The notes: generated by a model from the sequence alone, not told the origin. Counted from the first letter of the stretch, positions 1-8,619 are shown. The stretch: DNA of 16,941 bases from Alphaproteobacteria bacterium UBA3439 (GCA_002378605.1 DFSK01000126.1:3675-20615), one strand, 5' to 3'. Made by a program: numbers and translations.

Positions 1-195
1 ATTGCCGTGCAGGATCCAGAAAAGGTTGATTCAACCATTGTTGCAGCCAAGCTGCCACGGGGAAATGCGTTTGTTCAAGTTGTCAAAGGCGGCCTTGATG
101 TTGTTGATAATGTTCATAATACAAAATCTGTAATCGCCACCGCTGCGGTCGAGGCCTATCTTGATATTGATGCCAAGGACTGGGTGTCGGCCTAG
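1..195 (+). CDS. 3' end of an unrecognised protein gene (partial)
   Basis: The frame is open from the first base of the window to a TAG stop at 193-195, so this is the last 64 codons of a gene that begins upstream. A GTG at position 7 could be read as a start, but nothing like a ribosome site can be seen and the frame stays open to the edge. The fragment looks soluble: it has no membrane segment, a mix of charged and small residues, and a Val-rich stretch (VQVVKGGLDVV) that looks like an alpha/beta core. I do not recognise the family and assign no function. The DMT permease gene begins 30 bp after the stop on the same strand, so the two may be co-transcribed. Confidence 0.6.
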   Translation: MAVQDPEKVDSTIVAAKLPRGNAFVQVVKGGLDVVDNVHNTKSVIATAAVEAYLDIDAKDWVSA

Positions 196-225
196 AAGGT
201 CAGGGCCTGCCAGTAAGGAGGCGAT

Positions 226-1092
226 ATGACGCCGTTTGACCTGCTGCTTTATGCTGGCGTGGTGTTTGGCTGGTCTACAAGCTGGCTGCCGTTAAAATGG
301 CAGCTTGGCGTTGTGGCTCCCGAAATATCCTTGTTCTGGCGGTTTTTGATGGCGGCGCCGATGATGGCGCTTCTGGCGGTTATGTCTGGCCAGTCATTGC
401 GGTTTGATTGGCGGGTGCATTGGCGGTTTGCCGCCCTTGGCCTGTTTATTTTCTCAGGCAATTTCACGCTATTTTATCATGCTGCCAATGGGGTGGCATC
501 AGGGCTTTTGGCTGTGGTCTTTTCGACCGCCTCATTGGTCAATGTGCTTATGGGGGCGGCGCTTGGACGCCAGCGTCCGCCAGTTCGGCATTTGCTTGCC
601 GCCTTTGTCGGGATTAGCGGCGTTGCTTTGTTATACTGGCCTGAACTACAGCTGTCAGAAACGGCATTGCCAAGCCTGGTGCTGTGCCTTGTCGGTACAT
701 TGTTTTTTTGCAGTGGTAATATGGTTTCGGCCGCTAGCCAAGCGCGCGGCATTCCCGTTTTTGCATCGACGGCATGGGGCATGACCTATGGCGCTTGTTA
801 TCTCGGACTTGTGTCATCATTCATGGGCTATGAATTCATGATTGAGCAAACCCCGCGTTATGTCGGCTCGCTCATGTGGTTGACGATCATCTCGTCAGTT
901 ATGACGTTTAGCTGTTATTTGATGCTGATTGGCAAGATTGGCGCCAGCCGTGCAGGCTATGCAACGGTGGTGTTTCCGGTCTTTGCCCTGCTTATTTCAA
1001 CTGGATTTGAAAATTACCATTGGACGTTGCTTGGTGTTGCCGGACTAGGTCTTGTCGTGGCTGGAAATCTGATCATGATTCGCGCTCGCTAG
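226..1092 (+). CDS. EamA/DMT-superfamily membrane transporter
   Basis: This 288-residue protein is almost wholly hydrophobic, with about ten predicted membrane helices, the usual size and layout of EamA (drug/metabolite transporter) permeases made of two five-helix repeats. Family-like features are the WSTSWLPLKW segment after helix 1 (residues 16-25) and the GISGVALLYWPEL segment at the end of the first repeat. The last helix is Gly-rich and ends in a short basic tail. The ATG at 226 is preceded by a strong AAGGAGG at 215-221, which fixes the start although the 4-nt spacing is short. Members of this family export amino acids, metabolites or drugs, but the substrate cannot be read from sequence. 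The gene ends 11 bp before a convergent gene. The family call is fairly secure; the substrate is unknown. Confidence 0.85.
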   Translation: MTPFDLLLYAGVVFGWSTSWLPLKWQLGVVAPEISLFWRFLMAAPMMALLAVMSGQSLRFDWRVHWRFAALGLFIFSGNFTLFYHAANGVASGLLAVVFSTASLVNVLMGAALGRQRPPVRHLLAAFVGISGVALLYWPELQLSETALPSLVLCLVGTLFFCSGNMVSAASQARGIPVFASTAWGMTYGACYLGLVSSFMGYEFMIEQTPRYVGSLMWLTIISSVMTFSCYLMLIGKIGASRAGYATVVFPVFALLISTGFENYHWTLLGVAGLGLVVAGNLIMIRAR

Positions 1093-1107
1093 ATGGTGAT
1101 AATCTAG
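1089..1107. repeat. Short inverted repeat spanning two convergent stop codons
   Basis: CTAGAT (1089-1094) and ATCTAG (1102-1107) form a perfect 6-bp inverted repeat around a 7-nt loop. The arms contain the TAG stop of the transporter gene on the plus strand and the TAG stop of the DUF3429 gene on the minus strand. The stem is AT-rich and no U-tract follows on either strand, so it is a poor match to an intrinsic terminator. It may be chance or a weak bidirectional 3'-end structure. Confidence 0.3.
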
Positions 1108-1547
1108 GCAAGTAACATCGTTCCTAGGCTCGTCACCGCGCCGACGGTCAGTAATGTACGAAGCCGCATATACCAAGCGGGGATAAGCCCGCGATTGGCG
1201 GCTTGGCGATCCACCGACCAGGCAAGGCCAAATAATGGCATCAATGCAAGAATCCGCAGATTGACGTCAAAAATCAACAGGCTGGCGAACCCCATAAGCG
1301 CCGGCGTGATCGACCAGACATACCAATAGGGGCTGCGGTCGTCCTGCATCGCCAACCCCCAATGGACGGCCCCCAGAAAGCTGAGGATGATGGCACCATA
1401 GGCGGTGCCGCCAATGAATCCGTAAAGCACCAGCGCGTCAACGCCGCTATGCGTGCCAAGCGCGGCAAGACCAAAGGGAATAAGGCCGCCCCAGCCAAGC
1501 AGGGCAGGCATGTCTGGAATGGGGCTGTGCGGGGCTGGTATGTTCAT
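1104..1547 (-). CDS. DUF3429 family small integral membrane protein
   Basis: The product has 147 residues and about five hydrophobic segments. The LLGWGGLIPF segment near the N-terminus and the SFLGAVHWGLA segment after the second helix are typical of DUF3429 proteins, which are common in Alphaproteobacteria and have no established function. The frame is open to an ATG at 1628. I chose the inner ATG at 1547 because AAGGA lies 7 nt upstream on the minus strand and the protein then begins just before the conserved domain. The 27 extra residues of the longer version look unlike this family. The gene is divergent from nuoA across a 252-bp gap and convergent with the transporter gene. Its neighbours do not reveal its role. 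Confidence 0.8.
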   Translation of the reverse strand: MNIPAPHSPIPDMPALLGWGGLIPFGLAALGTHSGVDALVLYGFIGGTAYGAIILSFLGAVHWGLAMQDDRSPYWYVWSITPALMGFASLLIFDVNLRILALMPLFGLAWSVDRQAANRGLIPAWYMRLRTLLTVGAVTSLGTMLLA

Positions 1548-1676
1548 CACTCGATCCTTGTTGGCGATCAAATACAGGTTGGGTCTCAAGGCATGGCTTG
1601 CCACGATATCACAAGCTAACTTAGGCAATCTTTAATGCGCGATGCAACCACCCATGATGCGTCTGCGTCTGGCCAA

Positions 1677-1737
1677 GCTTTGCAATCGCCGAAATTTTGG
1701 CTTTTATCCGATATTTTTCCGCTTTGCAGCTTGCAAT
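1677..1737. repeat. Short direct repeats upstream of nuoA
   Basis: GCTTTGCA occurs at 1677-1684 and 1721-1728, 44 bp apart (about four helical turns). TTGCAAT occurs at 1680-1686 and 1731-1737. These lie just upstream of or within the candidate nuo promoter. They could be binding sites for a regulator, but repeats this short also arise by chance. No known operator consensus was recognised. Confidence 0.25.
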
Positions 1738-1759
1738 TAGGGCGTCGCTGAATTATTCC
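1731..1759 (+). promoter_or_regulatory. Candidate sigma70-type promoter of the nuo operon
   Basis: TTGCAA (1731-1736) and TATTCC (1754-1759) are separated by 17 bp and resemble -35 and -10 elements. They would give a 5' leader of roughly 30-35 nt before the nuoA start at 1800. The match is weak at the -10. The location is right, as this is the only sizeable noncoding stretch upstream of the operon, but the exact site is a guess. Confidence 0.25.
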
Positions 1760-1788
1760 CTTTGGGGTAAGTTTCCGACCCGCTACTC

Positions 1789-1793
1789 AGGAG
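1789..1793 (+). promoter_or_regulatory. Shine-Dalgarno site that sets the nuoA TTG start
   Basis: AGGAG lies 6 nt before the TTG at 1800. No in-frame ATG or GTG that would give a normal NuoA N-terminus is close by, so this site decides the non-ATG start. Confidence 0.65.
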
Positions 1794-1799
1794 CCCCCG

Positions 1800-2165
1800 T
1801 TGGATTTGTTTCTTGGTGAATATCTGCCGATTGCGGTCTTTTTTGCCATTGCAATTGGGCTGTCACTTGCTTTTGTGCTGACCGCATTTGTGTTTGGTAA
1901 TCAACGGCCTGACAGCGAAAAAATGACCGCCTATGAGTGTGGTTTTGATGCGTTCGATGACTCGCGCCGTCAATTTGACGTTCGGTTTTACCTTGTCGCC
2001 ATTCTGTTTATTATTTTTGATCTTGAGGTGGCGTTTTTGTTCCCTTGGGCGGTTGCGCTTGGTGGCATCGGATTGTTCGGTTTCTGGTCAATGATGCTGT
2101 TTCTTGGCGTGCTGACCATCGGCTTTATTTATGAATGGAAAAAAGGAGCGCTGGAATGGGAGTGA
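1800..2165 (+). CDS. nuoA: NADH-quinone oxidoreductase subunit A (NuoA/ND3)
   Basis: NuoA is a small membrane subunit at the junction between the peripheral and membrane arms of complex I. It helps form the entrance region of the quinone cavity. The 121-residue product has the usual three helices. Between helices 1 and 2 is the conserved ND3 loop, here [16 protein letters not shown], which carries the loop Cys, followed by [26 protein letters not shown] with its acidic residues in helix 2. Translation begins at a TTG, supported by AGGAG 6 nt upstream and by the N-terminus this gives ([11 protein letters not shown], with the initiator read as Met). It is the first gene of the operon, and its last 10 bases overlap nuoB. 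Confidence 0.97.
   Translation: MDLFLGEYLPIAVFFAIAIGLSLAFVLTAFVFGNQRPDSEKMTAYECGFDAFDDSRRQFDVRFYLVAILFIIFDLEVAFLFPWAVALGGIGLFGFWSMMLFLGVLTIGFIYEWKKGALEWE
2143..2148 (+). promoter_or_regulatory. Shine-Dalgarno site for nuoB inside nuoA
   Basis: AAGGAG sits within the last codons of nuoA, 7 nt before the ATG at 2156. It favours that start over the in-frame ATGs at 2135 and 2165. Confidence 0.6.
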
Positions 2166-2704
2166 TGGATCCATCATTGGCACCGCCAATACCACCAGGC
2201 GCCGATCAGGACGCAATTTTACGCGCTGTTGGTGACGAAATCACCAATCGCGGCTTTGTCATTGCAAAGGCTGATAAGCTGTTCAATTGGGCGCGGTCAG
2301 GCTCGCTATGGCCAATGACCTTTGGTCTGGCTTGTTGCGCTGTTGAAATGATGCATTCAGCCGCCAGCCGTTACGATATGGATCGTTATGGCATGCTGTT
2401 CCGGCCTAGCCCGCGCCAATCAGATGTGATGATTGTTGCTGGTACGCTAACCAACAAGATGGCGCCTGCTTTGCGCCGTGTTTATGACCAGATGCCAGAG
2501 CCGCGTTGGGTTCTGTCGATGGGGTCATGTGCCAATGGTGGCGGCTATTATCATTATTCCTACGCCGTTGTTCGGGGTTGTGATCGAATTGTTCCTGTTG
2601 ATGTTTATGTGCCGGGTTGTCCGCCAACTGCCGAAGCGTTGATTTACGGTCTTTTGCAATTGCAGAAGAAAATCCGTCGCACCGCAACGATTGCGCGTAG
2701 CTAG
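2156..2704 (+). CDS. nuoB: NADH-quinone oxidoreductase subunit B (NuoB/PSST)
   Basis: NuoB carries the terminal [4Fe-4S] cluster N2 that hands electrons to ubiquinone. The 182-residue product shows all N2 ligands: the adjacent pair Cys60-Cys61 in [10 protein letters not shown], Cys125 in MGSCANGGG and Cys155 in [10 protein letters not shown]. The [19 protein letters not shown] segment (residues 72-90) is strongly conserved and lines the quinone site. The ATG at 2156 is preferred because AAGGAG lies 7 nt upstream. The frame also has an ATG at 2135, which would add seven residues, and one at 2165. With the chosen start the gene overlaps the end of nuoA by 10 bp, which suggests translational coupling. 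A 52-bp gap follows before nuoC. Confidence 0.97.
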   Translation: MGVMDPSLAPPIPPGADQDAILRAVGDEITNRGFVIAKADKLFNWARSGSLWPMTFGLACCAVEMMHSAASRYDMDRYGMLFRPSPRQSDVMIVAGTLTNKMAPALRRVYDQMPEPRWVLSMGSCANGGGYYHYSYAVVRGCDRIVPVDVYVPGCPPTAEALIYGLLQLQKKIRRTATIARS

Positions 2705-2739
2705 GCCAATAACCCCGCCGTTTCCGTATGCTAGCTAGC
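2698..2739. repeat. CTAG-rich palindromes in the nuoB-nuoC gap
   Basis: GCTAGCTAGC (2730-2739) is a perfect 10-bp palindrome. Its CTAGCTA (2731-2737) is also complementary to TAGCTAG (2698-2704), which includes the nuoB stop codon. The transcript could form a 7-bp stem with a 26-nt loop here. No U-run follows, so it is not a convincing terminator. An mRNA-processing or stability role is possible but unproven. Confidence 0.3.
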
Positions 2740-2756
2740 CTTGAGAGGGCGCTACA

Positions 2757-3416
2757 ATGAATGAAAATGACCTGATTGACGAAGCTGGCATCGCCGGCGA
2801 GTCGCCTTTGCAGATAATGGCCGATCATCTGCGCGAAATCGGGCAGGGGATTGTGCTGTCATCAAGCATTATTCATGGCGAAATTGAATTACAGGTGAAT
2901 GCTGCTGTTGTGGCGCAGTTATTGGCTTTGGTGCGTGATGACCGGCAGGCTGCCTTTACCCAGCTCATTGACCTGACGGCGGTTGATTATCCTGAACGTA
3001 AAGACCGGTTTGATGTTGTTTATCAGATGCTGTCGATGAGCAATAATATGCGGCTTCGTATTGTGGCGACGGTGAGTGAAGGCCAGACCGTTCCGTCGGT
3101 CACCGGCGTGTTTATGGCGGCAAATTGGGCTGAGCGCGAAGTTTGGGACATGTTTGGAATTTTCTTTTCCGGCCATCCTGATTTGCGCCGCCTGTTGACC
3201 GATTATGGTTTTGAGGGGCATCCGCTTCGCAAAGATTTTCCGCTGACCGGCCATGTCGAGGTTCGTTATGATGACACGCAGCGCCGCGTCATTAACGAGC
3301 CGGTGCATCTGGTTCAAGAATTCCGCGATTTTGATTTCCTTAGCCCGTGGGAAGGGATGCATAATGAGCTTGGCGGCAATGCGGCCAAAGCTGATCCCGA
3401 CAAAACGGCAAAATAG
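2757..3416 (+). CDS. nuoC: NADH-quinone oxidoreductase subunit C (NuoC, 30-kDa)
   Basis: NuoC is a peripheral-arm subunit without cofactors that packs against NuoD and NuoB. The 219-residue product has the 30-kDa subunit signature: [20 protein letters not shown] followed by a Gly-Phe-Glu-Gly turn and [11 protein letters not shown]. The C-terminal segment ([20 protein letters not shown]) is typical of alphaproteobacterial and mitochondrial forms. A short tail rich in Asn, Ala and Lys follows it. The gene is separate from nuoD, unlike the nuoCD fusion of enterobacteria. The ATG at 2757 has GAGAGG 8 nt upstream. The next gene begins 17 bp after the stop. Confidence 0.96.
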   Translation: MNENDLIDEAGIAGESPLQIMADHLREIGQGIVLSSSIIHGEIELQVNAAVVAQLLALVRDDRQAAFTQLIDLTAVDYPERKDRFDVVYQMLSMSNNMRLRIVATVSEGQTVPSVTGVFMAANWAEREVWDMFGIFFSGHPDLRRLLTDYGFEGHPLRKDFPLTGHVEVRYDDTQRRVINEPVHLVQEFRDFDFLSPWEGMHNELGGNAAKADPDKTAK

Positions 3417-3433
3417 GGTGTAAAGAGACAAAC

Positions 3434-4612
3434 ATGGCAGAGATGCAAATCAAACCGATCACGATGAATTTTGGCCCGCAGCACCCGGCGGCACATGGCG
3501 TTTTGCGGCTTGTACTTGAAATGGATGGCGAGGTGATCGAACGCGCCGACCCGCATATCGGCCTTTTGCATCGTGGCACTGAAAAGTTGATCGAGCATAA
3601 AACCTATCTTCAGGCTTTGCCGTATTTTGATCGTCTAGATTATGTGTCACCCATGAATCAGGAACATGCCTGGGCATTGGCGATTGAAAAGGCACTTGGC
3701 ATCGAGGTGCCACGGCGGGCGCAATATATCCGTGTTCTCTATTGCGAAATTGGCCGGATTTTGAACCATCTGTTGAATCTGACGACTTTTGCCATTGATG
3801 TTGGGGCAATGACGCCGCTTTTGTGGGGCTTTGAAGAGCGCGAACATTTGATGGGGTTTTACGAGCGCGCATGTGGTGCGCGGCTTCACGCGGCCTATTT
3901 CCGCCCGGGCGGTGTGCATCAGGATTTGCCAGATGATTTGCTTCGCGACATCAATAATTGGACCAAGACATTTCCGGCCTTCATAAAGGATATGGAAACT
4001 CTGCTGAGCGAAAACCGGATCTTTAAACAGCGTACGGTTGATATTGGCGTGATAAGCGAAGAAGATGCCTTGTCGCTTGGCATGACTGGCCCTTGTCTTC
4101 GCGGGTCTGGCGTTGCGTGGGATTTACGCAAAAATCAGCCCTATGATGCCTATGACGAAATGGATTTCGACATTCCAATTGGCAAAACCGGTGATTGTTA
4201 TGCGCGTTATCTGATCCGTGTCGAGGAAATGCGCCAGTCATTGCGCATTATCGAACAGGCAATTGCCAATATGCCAAGCGGGCCGGTAATGGCCCCCGAT
4301 CATAAGGTAACGCCGCCACAACGTGGCGAGATGAAACAGTCGATGGAAGCCTTAATTCATCATTTCAAGCTTTATACCGAAGGTTTCCATGTTCCTGAGG
4401 GTGAGAGCTATACAGCTGTCGAAGCGCCAAAGGGTGAATTTGGCGTGTTTTTGGTGTCGGATGGTACAAATAAGCCCTATCGGTGCAAAATCCGCGCGCC
4501 AGGGTTTTACTTCATGGCAGCGGTAGATCATTTGTCGCGCGGTCACATGCTGGCCGATTCAGTGGCGATTATTGGATCGCTTGATATTGTTTTTGGTGAG
4601 ATTGACCGATGA
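3434..4612 (+). CDS. nuoD: NADH-quinone oxidoreductase subunit D (NuoD, 49-kDa)
   Basis: NuoD forms most of the ubiquinone-binding pocket and descends from the large subunit of NiFe hydrogenases. The 392-residue product is of normal length. It begins with the conserved [14 protein letters not shown] segment. His21 and Tyr70 (in PYFDRLDY) fall at the spacing expected for the quinone-headgroup His and Tyr described in Thermus Nqo4 (His38, Tyr87). Other conserved blocks are [31 protein letters not shown] and the C-terminal [20 protein letters not shown] followed by IDR. The ATG at 3434 has an AAGAG-type ribosome site. The stop overlaps the nuoE start as ATGA, a classic sign of translational coupling. 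Confidence 0.98.
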   Translation: MAEMQIKPITMNFGPQHPAAHGVLRLVLEMDGEVIERADPHIGLLHRGTEKLIEHKTYLQALPYFDRLDYVSPMNQEHAWALAIEKALGIEVPRRAQYIRVLYCEIGRILNHLLNLTTFAIDVGAMTPLLWGFEEREHLMGFYERACGARLHAAYFRPGGVHQDLPDDLLRDINNWTKTFPAFIKDMETLLSENRIFKQRTVDIGVISEEDALSLGMTGPCLRGSGVAWDLRKNQPYDAYDEMDFDIPIGKTGDCYARYLIRVEEMRQSLRIIEQAIANMPSGPVMAPDHKVTPPQRGEMKQSMEALIHHFKLYTEGFHVPEGESYTAVEAPKGEFGVFLVSDGTNKPYRCKIRAPGFYFMAAVDHLSRGHMLADSVAIIGSLDIVFGEIDR

Positions 4613-5253
4613 GTATTGAAGACCGCATTGCCAGTGATCAGCCTGATAGCTTTGCCTTTTCCAAGGATAATGAAGCTGAAATCAAACGGATTATTGCAAA
4701 ATATCCAAAAGGTCGTCAAGCCAGTGCGGTGATGCCGCTTCTTGATTTGGCGCAACGCCAACATGAAAACTGGATTCCGATGAAGGCGATTGAACTGATT
4801 GCGGCCAAGCTGGATATGGCAGAGATTCGCGTTCTTGAAGTGGCCACTTTCTACACCATGTTCAATCTAAAGCCGGTTGGAAAATATTTCCTGCAGGCCT
4901 GCACGACAACGCCCTGTTGGTTACGCGGATCAGATGAAATGATGCGGGCCATCAAAGATCGTTATCAAATTTCATCTGGGCAAACATCGGCATGTGGACG
5001 CTTCTCGCTTCTTGAGGTTGAATGTCTTGGGGCTTGTGTGAATGCGCCAATCCTGCAAGTGAATGACGATTTCTACGAAGATCTTGACTATCAATCCACC
5101 GGTGCGCTTCTCGACTCGCTTGAGGCGGATGCGCCATTGGCTGTTGGATCGGTTCTTGGCCGGTCTGGATCCGAGGCAGCAGCTGGCGCAACAACGCTTG
5201 CGGCCGGAAAACCAGCCAAGGCAACCAAAAAGCGGAGCGCAGCCAATGCTTAA
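4609..5253 (+). CDS. nuoE: NADH-quinone oxidoreductase subunit E (NuoE, 24-kDa)
   Basis: NuoE carries the [2Fe-2S] cluster N1a next to the FMN of NuoF. The product has 214 residues: a helical N-terminal part, then a thioredoxin-like domain. The four cluster ligands are visible as Cys98 and Cys103 (CTTTPC) and Cys139 and Cys143 (CLGAC). The segment [20 protein letters not shown] is a strong family marker. After about residue 180 there is a low-complexity tail rich in Ala, Gly, Ser and Lys (ending [11 protein letters not shown]), which lies outside the conserved fold. It overlaps nuoD by 4 bp at the start and nuoF by 8 bp at the end. Confidence 0.97.
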   Translation: MSIEDRIASDQPDSFAFSKDNEAEIKRIIAKYPKGRQASAVMPLLDLAQRQHENWIPMKAIELIAAKLDMAEIRVLEVATFYTMFNLKPVGKYFLQACTTTPCWLRGSDEMMRAIKDRYQISSGQTSACGRFSLLEVECLGACVNAPILQVNDDFYEDLDYQSTGALLDSLEADAPLAVGSVLGRSGSEAAAGATTLAAGKPAKATKKRSAANA

Positions 5254-6538
5254 TGATGCAGACCGTATTTTTACCAATATCTATGGCTGGGGTGACGCTG
5301 GTTTAAAGGGTGCAAAAGCACGCGGCGATTGGGACAAAACAGCAAAGCTGTTGGCGCTGGGCCATGATGAAATTGTCGAGCGGATGAAGGCATCAGGCCT
5401 GCGCGGGCGTGGTGGCGCTGGATTTCCGACAGGGCTGAAATGGTCATTCATGCCAAAAGAGGTCAAAGACCGTCCGCATTATCTGGTGGTAAATGCCGAT
5501 GAGTCCGAGCCTGGCACATGCAAGGATCGTGATATTATTCGCCACGAGCCGCATAAATTGCTTGAGGGCTGTGTTGTTGCCGGTTTTGCGATGCGGGCAC
5601 ATGCGGCCTATATCTATATTCGCGGTGAATTTGTGAATGAGGCACGCCGCCTTCAAGCCGCGATTGACGAGGCTTATGACGCTGGCCTGCTTGGCAAAGA
5701 TGCCGCAAAGTCAGGTTGGGCATTTGATATTTATCTGCATCGCGGCGCTGGGGCTTATATCTGCGGCGAAGAAACCGCTCTATTGGAATCACTGGAAGGC
5801 CGCAAGGGCCAGCCACGACTAAAGCCGCCTTTTCCGGCGGGTGTTGGTCTTTATGGCTGCCCGACAACGGTCAATAATGTTGAATCGATTGCTGTTGCGC
5901 CAACAATTTTGCGTCGTGGCGCCGATTGGTTTGCCGGTCTTGGCAAGGAAAATAACACAGGCACAAAATTATTCTGCATTTCGGGTCATGTGAATAGCCC
6001 CTGTAATGTCGAAGAAGAAATGGGCATTCCGCTTCGTGAATTGCTGGAAAAGCATGCTGGTGGGGTTCGCGGTGGCTGGGATAATCTGCTTGCGGTCATT
6101 CCGGGTGGATCATCAACACCGCTGATGCCAAAAGATGTATGTGCCGATATCACCATGGATTTTGACGCGCTTCGCAATGCTGGAACAGGCCTTGGCACGG
6201 CGGGCATCATCGTAATGGATAAAAGTACCGATGTGGTCAAGGCGATTTCGCGGCTATCTTATTTCTACAAACATGAATCTTGTGGTCAATGCACGCCATG
6301 CCGTGAAGGCACTGGCTGGATGTGGCGGATGATGGAACGGCTTGTTCGTGGCGAGGCGGAAAGCCATGAAATTGACACGCTTGAACAGGTGACGCGCCAA
6401 ATCGAAGGTCATACAATTTGTGCGCTTGGTGATGCTGCGGCATGGCCAATTCAGGGGCTTATTAAACATTTCCGGCCCGAAATCGAACGACGGATTGCAG
6501 CGCGCCATGCGGTTGATGCTGTGAATGCGGCAGAATAG
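5246..6538 (+). CDS. nuoF: NADH-quinone oxidoreductase subunit F (NuoF, 51-kDa, NADH/FMN site)
   Basis: NuoF oxidises NADH, holds FMN and passes electrons through [4Fe-4S] cluster N3. The 430-residue product has the Gly-rich nucleotide loop [10 protein letters not shown] (from residue 54), the FMN-site segment [13 protein letters not shown] and a second Gly-rich block, [19 protein letters not shown]. The cluster ligands are Cys346, Cys349 and Cys352 ([14 protein letters not shown]) plus Cys392 ([12 protein letters not shown]). The frame stays open upstream to an ATG at 5063 inside nuoE, but those 61 extra codons encode basic, non-family sequence. The ATG at 5246 gives the normal length and the MLNDADRIF start, with CGGAG about 9 nt upstream. 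The gene overlaps nuoE by 8 bp. Confidence 0.98.
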   Translation: MLNDADRIFTNIYGWGDAGLKGAKARGDWDKTAKLLALGHDEIVERMKASGLRGRGGAGFPTGLKWSFMPKEVKDRPHYLVVNADESEPGTCKDRDIIRHEPHKLLEGCVVAGFAMRAHAAYIYIRGEFVNEARRLQAAIDEAYDAGLLGKDAAKSGWAFDIYLHRGAGAYICGEETALLESLEGRKGQPRLKPPFPAGVGLYGCPTTVNNVESIAVAPTILRRGADWFAGLGKENNTGTKLFCISGHVNSPCNVEEEMGIPLRELLEKHAGGVRGGWDNLLAVIPGGSSTPLMPKDVCADITMDFDALRNAGTGLGTAGIIVMDKSTDVVKAISRLSYFYKHESCGQCTPCREGTGWMWRMMERLVRGEAESHEIDTLEQVTRQIEGHTICALGDAAAWPIQGLIKHFRPEIERRIAARHAVDAVNAAE

Positions 6539-6553
6539 GAAACGGACAGCACC

Positions 6554-8614
6554 ATGCCAAAACTGACGGTAAATGATGTTGAAGTGGAAGTTGAAGACGG
6601 GTCAACCGTGCTTCACGCATGCGAGGCGGCCGGCGTTGAAATCCCGCGTTTTTGCTATCACGACCGCTTGTCGATTGCTGGCAATTGCCGGATGTGTCTT
6701 GTCGATATGGAACGTGCGCCAAAGCCGATTGCGTCTTGCGCCATGCCAGCCGGTGACGGCATGGTTATCCGCACCGATACCGACCGGGTAAAAAAGGCGC
6801 GTGAAGGGGTGATGGAATTCCTATTGATCAATCACCCGCTGGATTGCCCGATTTGCGATCAGGGCGGCGAATGCGATTTGCAGGATCAGGCAATGGGCTA
6901 TGGTCTTGATGGATCACGCTTTTCTGAAAATAAACGCGCCGTTGACAATAAGCATATGGGGCCGTTGATCAGTACGGTGATGACCCGCTGTATCCATTGC
7001 ACACGCTGTGTACGTTTTGCGACCGAGGTTGCTGGTGTGCCTGAACTTGGCGCCATTGGCCGCGGCGAGTCGATGGAAATTACCACCTATCTCGAAAAAA
7101 CACTGGCATCTGAATTATCGGCCAATGTCATTGACCTTTGTCCGGTCGGCGCATTGACGTCACGCCCTTATGCCTTTGCGGCACGGCCGTGGGAATTGAA
7201 CAAGGTCGAAACCATTGATGTTATGGACGCGCTTGGCAGCAATATCCGGGTTGATGCGCGCGGCGCGCAGGTCATGCGGGTGTTGCCGCGGCTGAACGAA
7301 GATATCAATGAAGAATGGATTTCTGACAAAACACGCTATGCCATTGACGGTCTTCGTCGGCAACGTCTCGACAAGCCCTATGCGCGTGGCCGAGATGGAA
7401 GATTGCATCCGGTAAGCTGGGACGAAGCGTTGAAAAGCCTTGCCTCGGCGCTTCGCAAGGCCAAACCGAATATGATCGGTGCCATTGCTGGTAATCAGGC
7501 CGATGCCGAATCACTTTATGCCCTGAAAAGCCTGATGACACGCCTTGGCAGTCCAAATCTTGATTGCCGTCAAGATGGCGCCAAGATTGGCGGGAACCGC
7601 GCTGGCTATTTATTTAATTCGACAATCGCTGGCATTGATGATGCTGATGCTGTGTTGATCATCGGCAGCAATCCCCGAATTGAAGCGGCCGTTCTGAATG
7701 CGCGTATCCGCCGCAATTGGCTGTCTAGCCGGATGCCGGTCGGGGTTGTTGGGCCAAAGGTCGATCTGACTTATGATGCTGACTTCCTTGGGCAAGATCC
7801 GGCAATTTTGGATGCGCTTGCTGATGGAAGCCATAAATTTGCCGCCAAGTTGAAAAAAGCCAAAAAGCCAATGATCATCATTGGCATGGGGGCTTTGGCG
7901 CGAGCTGATGGCGCGGCAATGCTTGGCAAGGCACGTCAAATTGCCGAAGGCTATGGCGTTGTCACAAAAGAATGGAACGGCTTTAACGTTCTGCATAATG
8001 CAGCAGCGCGTGTTGGTGGTCTTGATCTCGGCTTTTTGCCGGCGCGTGGTGGCATGGATATTGCGGCGATGGGCAAGGCGGCCATGGCTGGCAAGCTTGA
8101 CCTTTTATGGTTGCTTGGCGCTGATGAAATTGATTTTGAGCCGTTTGCATCTAGTTTTGTCGTGTATCAGGGTCATCACGGTGATGCCGGTGCCCATCAT
8201 GCCGATCTGGTGCTTCCAGGGGCGGCCTATACCGAAAAAGACGGTATTTATGTCAATACCGAAGGCCGTGTCCAATATGCAACCCGCGCCGCGTTCCCGC
8301 CAGGGGATGCGCGTGAAGATTGGACCATCATCCGTGCTGTTTCGGGCGCTGTTGGAAAATCAATCGGTTTTGATACGCTTGCCGAATTGCGCGAAGCCTT
8401 ATGTGCAGAATATCCACATTTTGCAGATGCTGATGAAATTGCACCGGCGAAATGGGCCTCTTTTGGAGGGCGCGCAAAATTATCAGCCGAACCTGTTGGG
8501 CAGGCGTTTGATAATTTCTACATGACCTGTGCGATCAGCCGCGCATCAGAAACAATGGCGGAATGTGTCCGCGCCAGCAGCGCCGATCACGGCGCCGCGG
8601 TTGCAGCGGAGTGA
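6554..8614 (+). CDS. nuoG: NADH-quinone oxidoreductase subunit G (NuoG, 75-kDa)
   Basis: NuoG relays electrons from NuoF toward NuoI through three FeS clusters. The N-terminal ferredoxin-like domain has Cys34, Cys45, Cys48 and Cys62 for the [2Fe-2S] cluster. A His-Cys motif follows with His94, Cys98, Cys101 and Cys107 ([14 protein letters not shown]). The third [4Fe-4S] set is Cys146, Cys149, Cys152 (CIHCTRC) and Cys196 (LCPVGAL). The extra N7 Cys set of the E. coli and Thermus proteins is not seen, as in mitochondria and most Alphaproteobacteria. Residues from about 215 on match the degenerate molybdopterin-oxidoreductase-like domain. The length (686) is normal. The ATG at 6554 lies 15 bp after nuoF, with AGGAA upstream. 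Confidence 0.98.
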   Translation: MPKLTVNDVEVEVEDGSTVLHACEAAGVEIPRFCYHDRLSIAGNCRMCLVDMERAPKPIASCAMPAGDGMVIRTDTDRVKKAREGVMEFLLINHPLDCPICDQGGECDLQDQAMGYGLDGSRFSENKRAVDNKHMGPLISTVMTRCIHCTRCVRFATEVAGVPELGAIGRGESMEITTYLEKTLASELSANVIDLCPVGALTSRPYAFAARPWELNKVETIDVMDALGSNIRVDARGAQVMRVLPRLNEDINEEWISDKTRYAIDGLRRQRLDKPYARGRDGRLHPVSWDEALKSLASALRKAKPNMIGAIAGNQADAESLYALKSLMTRLGSPNLDCRQDGAKIGGNRAGYLFNSTIAGIDDADAVLIIGSNPRIEAAVLNARIRRNWLSSRMPVGVVGPKVDLTYDADFLGQDPAILDALADGSHKFAAKLKKAKKPMIIIGMGALARADGAAMLGKARQIAEGYGVVTKEWNGFNVLHNAAARVGGLDLGFLPARGGMDIAAMGKAAMAGKLDLLWLLGADEIDFEPFASSFVVYQGHHGDAGAHHADLVLPGAAYTEKDGIYVNTEGRVQYATRAAFPPGDAREDWTIIRAVSGAVGKSIGFDTLAELREALCAEYPHFADADEIAPAKWASFGGRAKLSAEPVGQAFDNFYMTCAISRASETMAECVRASSADHGAAVAAE
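8608..8611 (+). promoter_or_regulatory. Shine-Dalgarno site for nuoH at the end of nuoG
   Basis: GGAG lies 2 nt before the ATG at 8614, 8 nt before the ATG at 8620 and 11 nt before the ATG at 8623. The spacing favours 8620. Confidence 0.45.
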
Positions 8615-8619
8615 TGGCC

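Noticed and set aside
1548..1628. 27-residue N-terminal extension of the DUF3429 protein
   Set aside because: The inner ATG at 1547 has AAGGA 7 nt upstream, and the extension does not look like the family.
2135..2155. Longer NuoB start at the ATG at 2135, and a possible -1 frameshift at the A6 run (2139-2144) fusing NuoA to NuoB
   Set aside because: The A-AAA-AAG heptamer is out of phase with nuoA codons for canonical -1 slippage, and the run overlaps the AAGGAG that serves the normal nuoB start at 2156. The simple overlap explains the layout.
5063..5245. 61-codon N-terminal extension of NuoF inside nuoE
   Set aside because: The encoded stretch is Arg/Gln-rich, lies fully within conserved nuoE coding sequence and does not resemble NuoF. 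The ATG at 5246 gives a normal NuoF.
7881..8525. Long open frame (214 codons) inside nuoG in another plus frame, plus many antisense open frames of 60-170 codons across the nuo genes
   Set aside because: They lie entirely within strongly conserved nuo coding sequence, have no convincing ribosome sites and encode Arg/Cys/His-rich or otherwise implausible proteins. They are codon-bias shadows.
8563..8619. N-terminal extension of NuoH overlapping nuoG
   Set aside because: It encodes an Arg-rich segment unlike the hydrophobic NuoH start, and there are better-placed start codons at 8614-8623.
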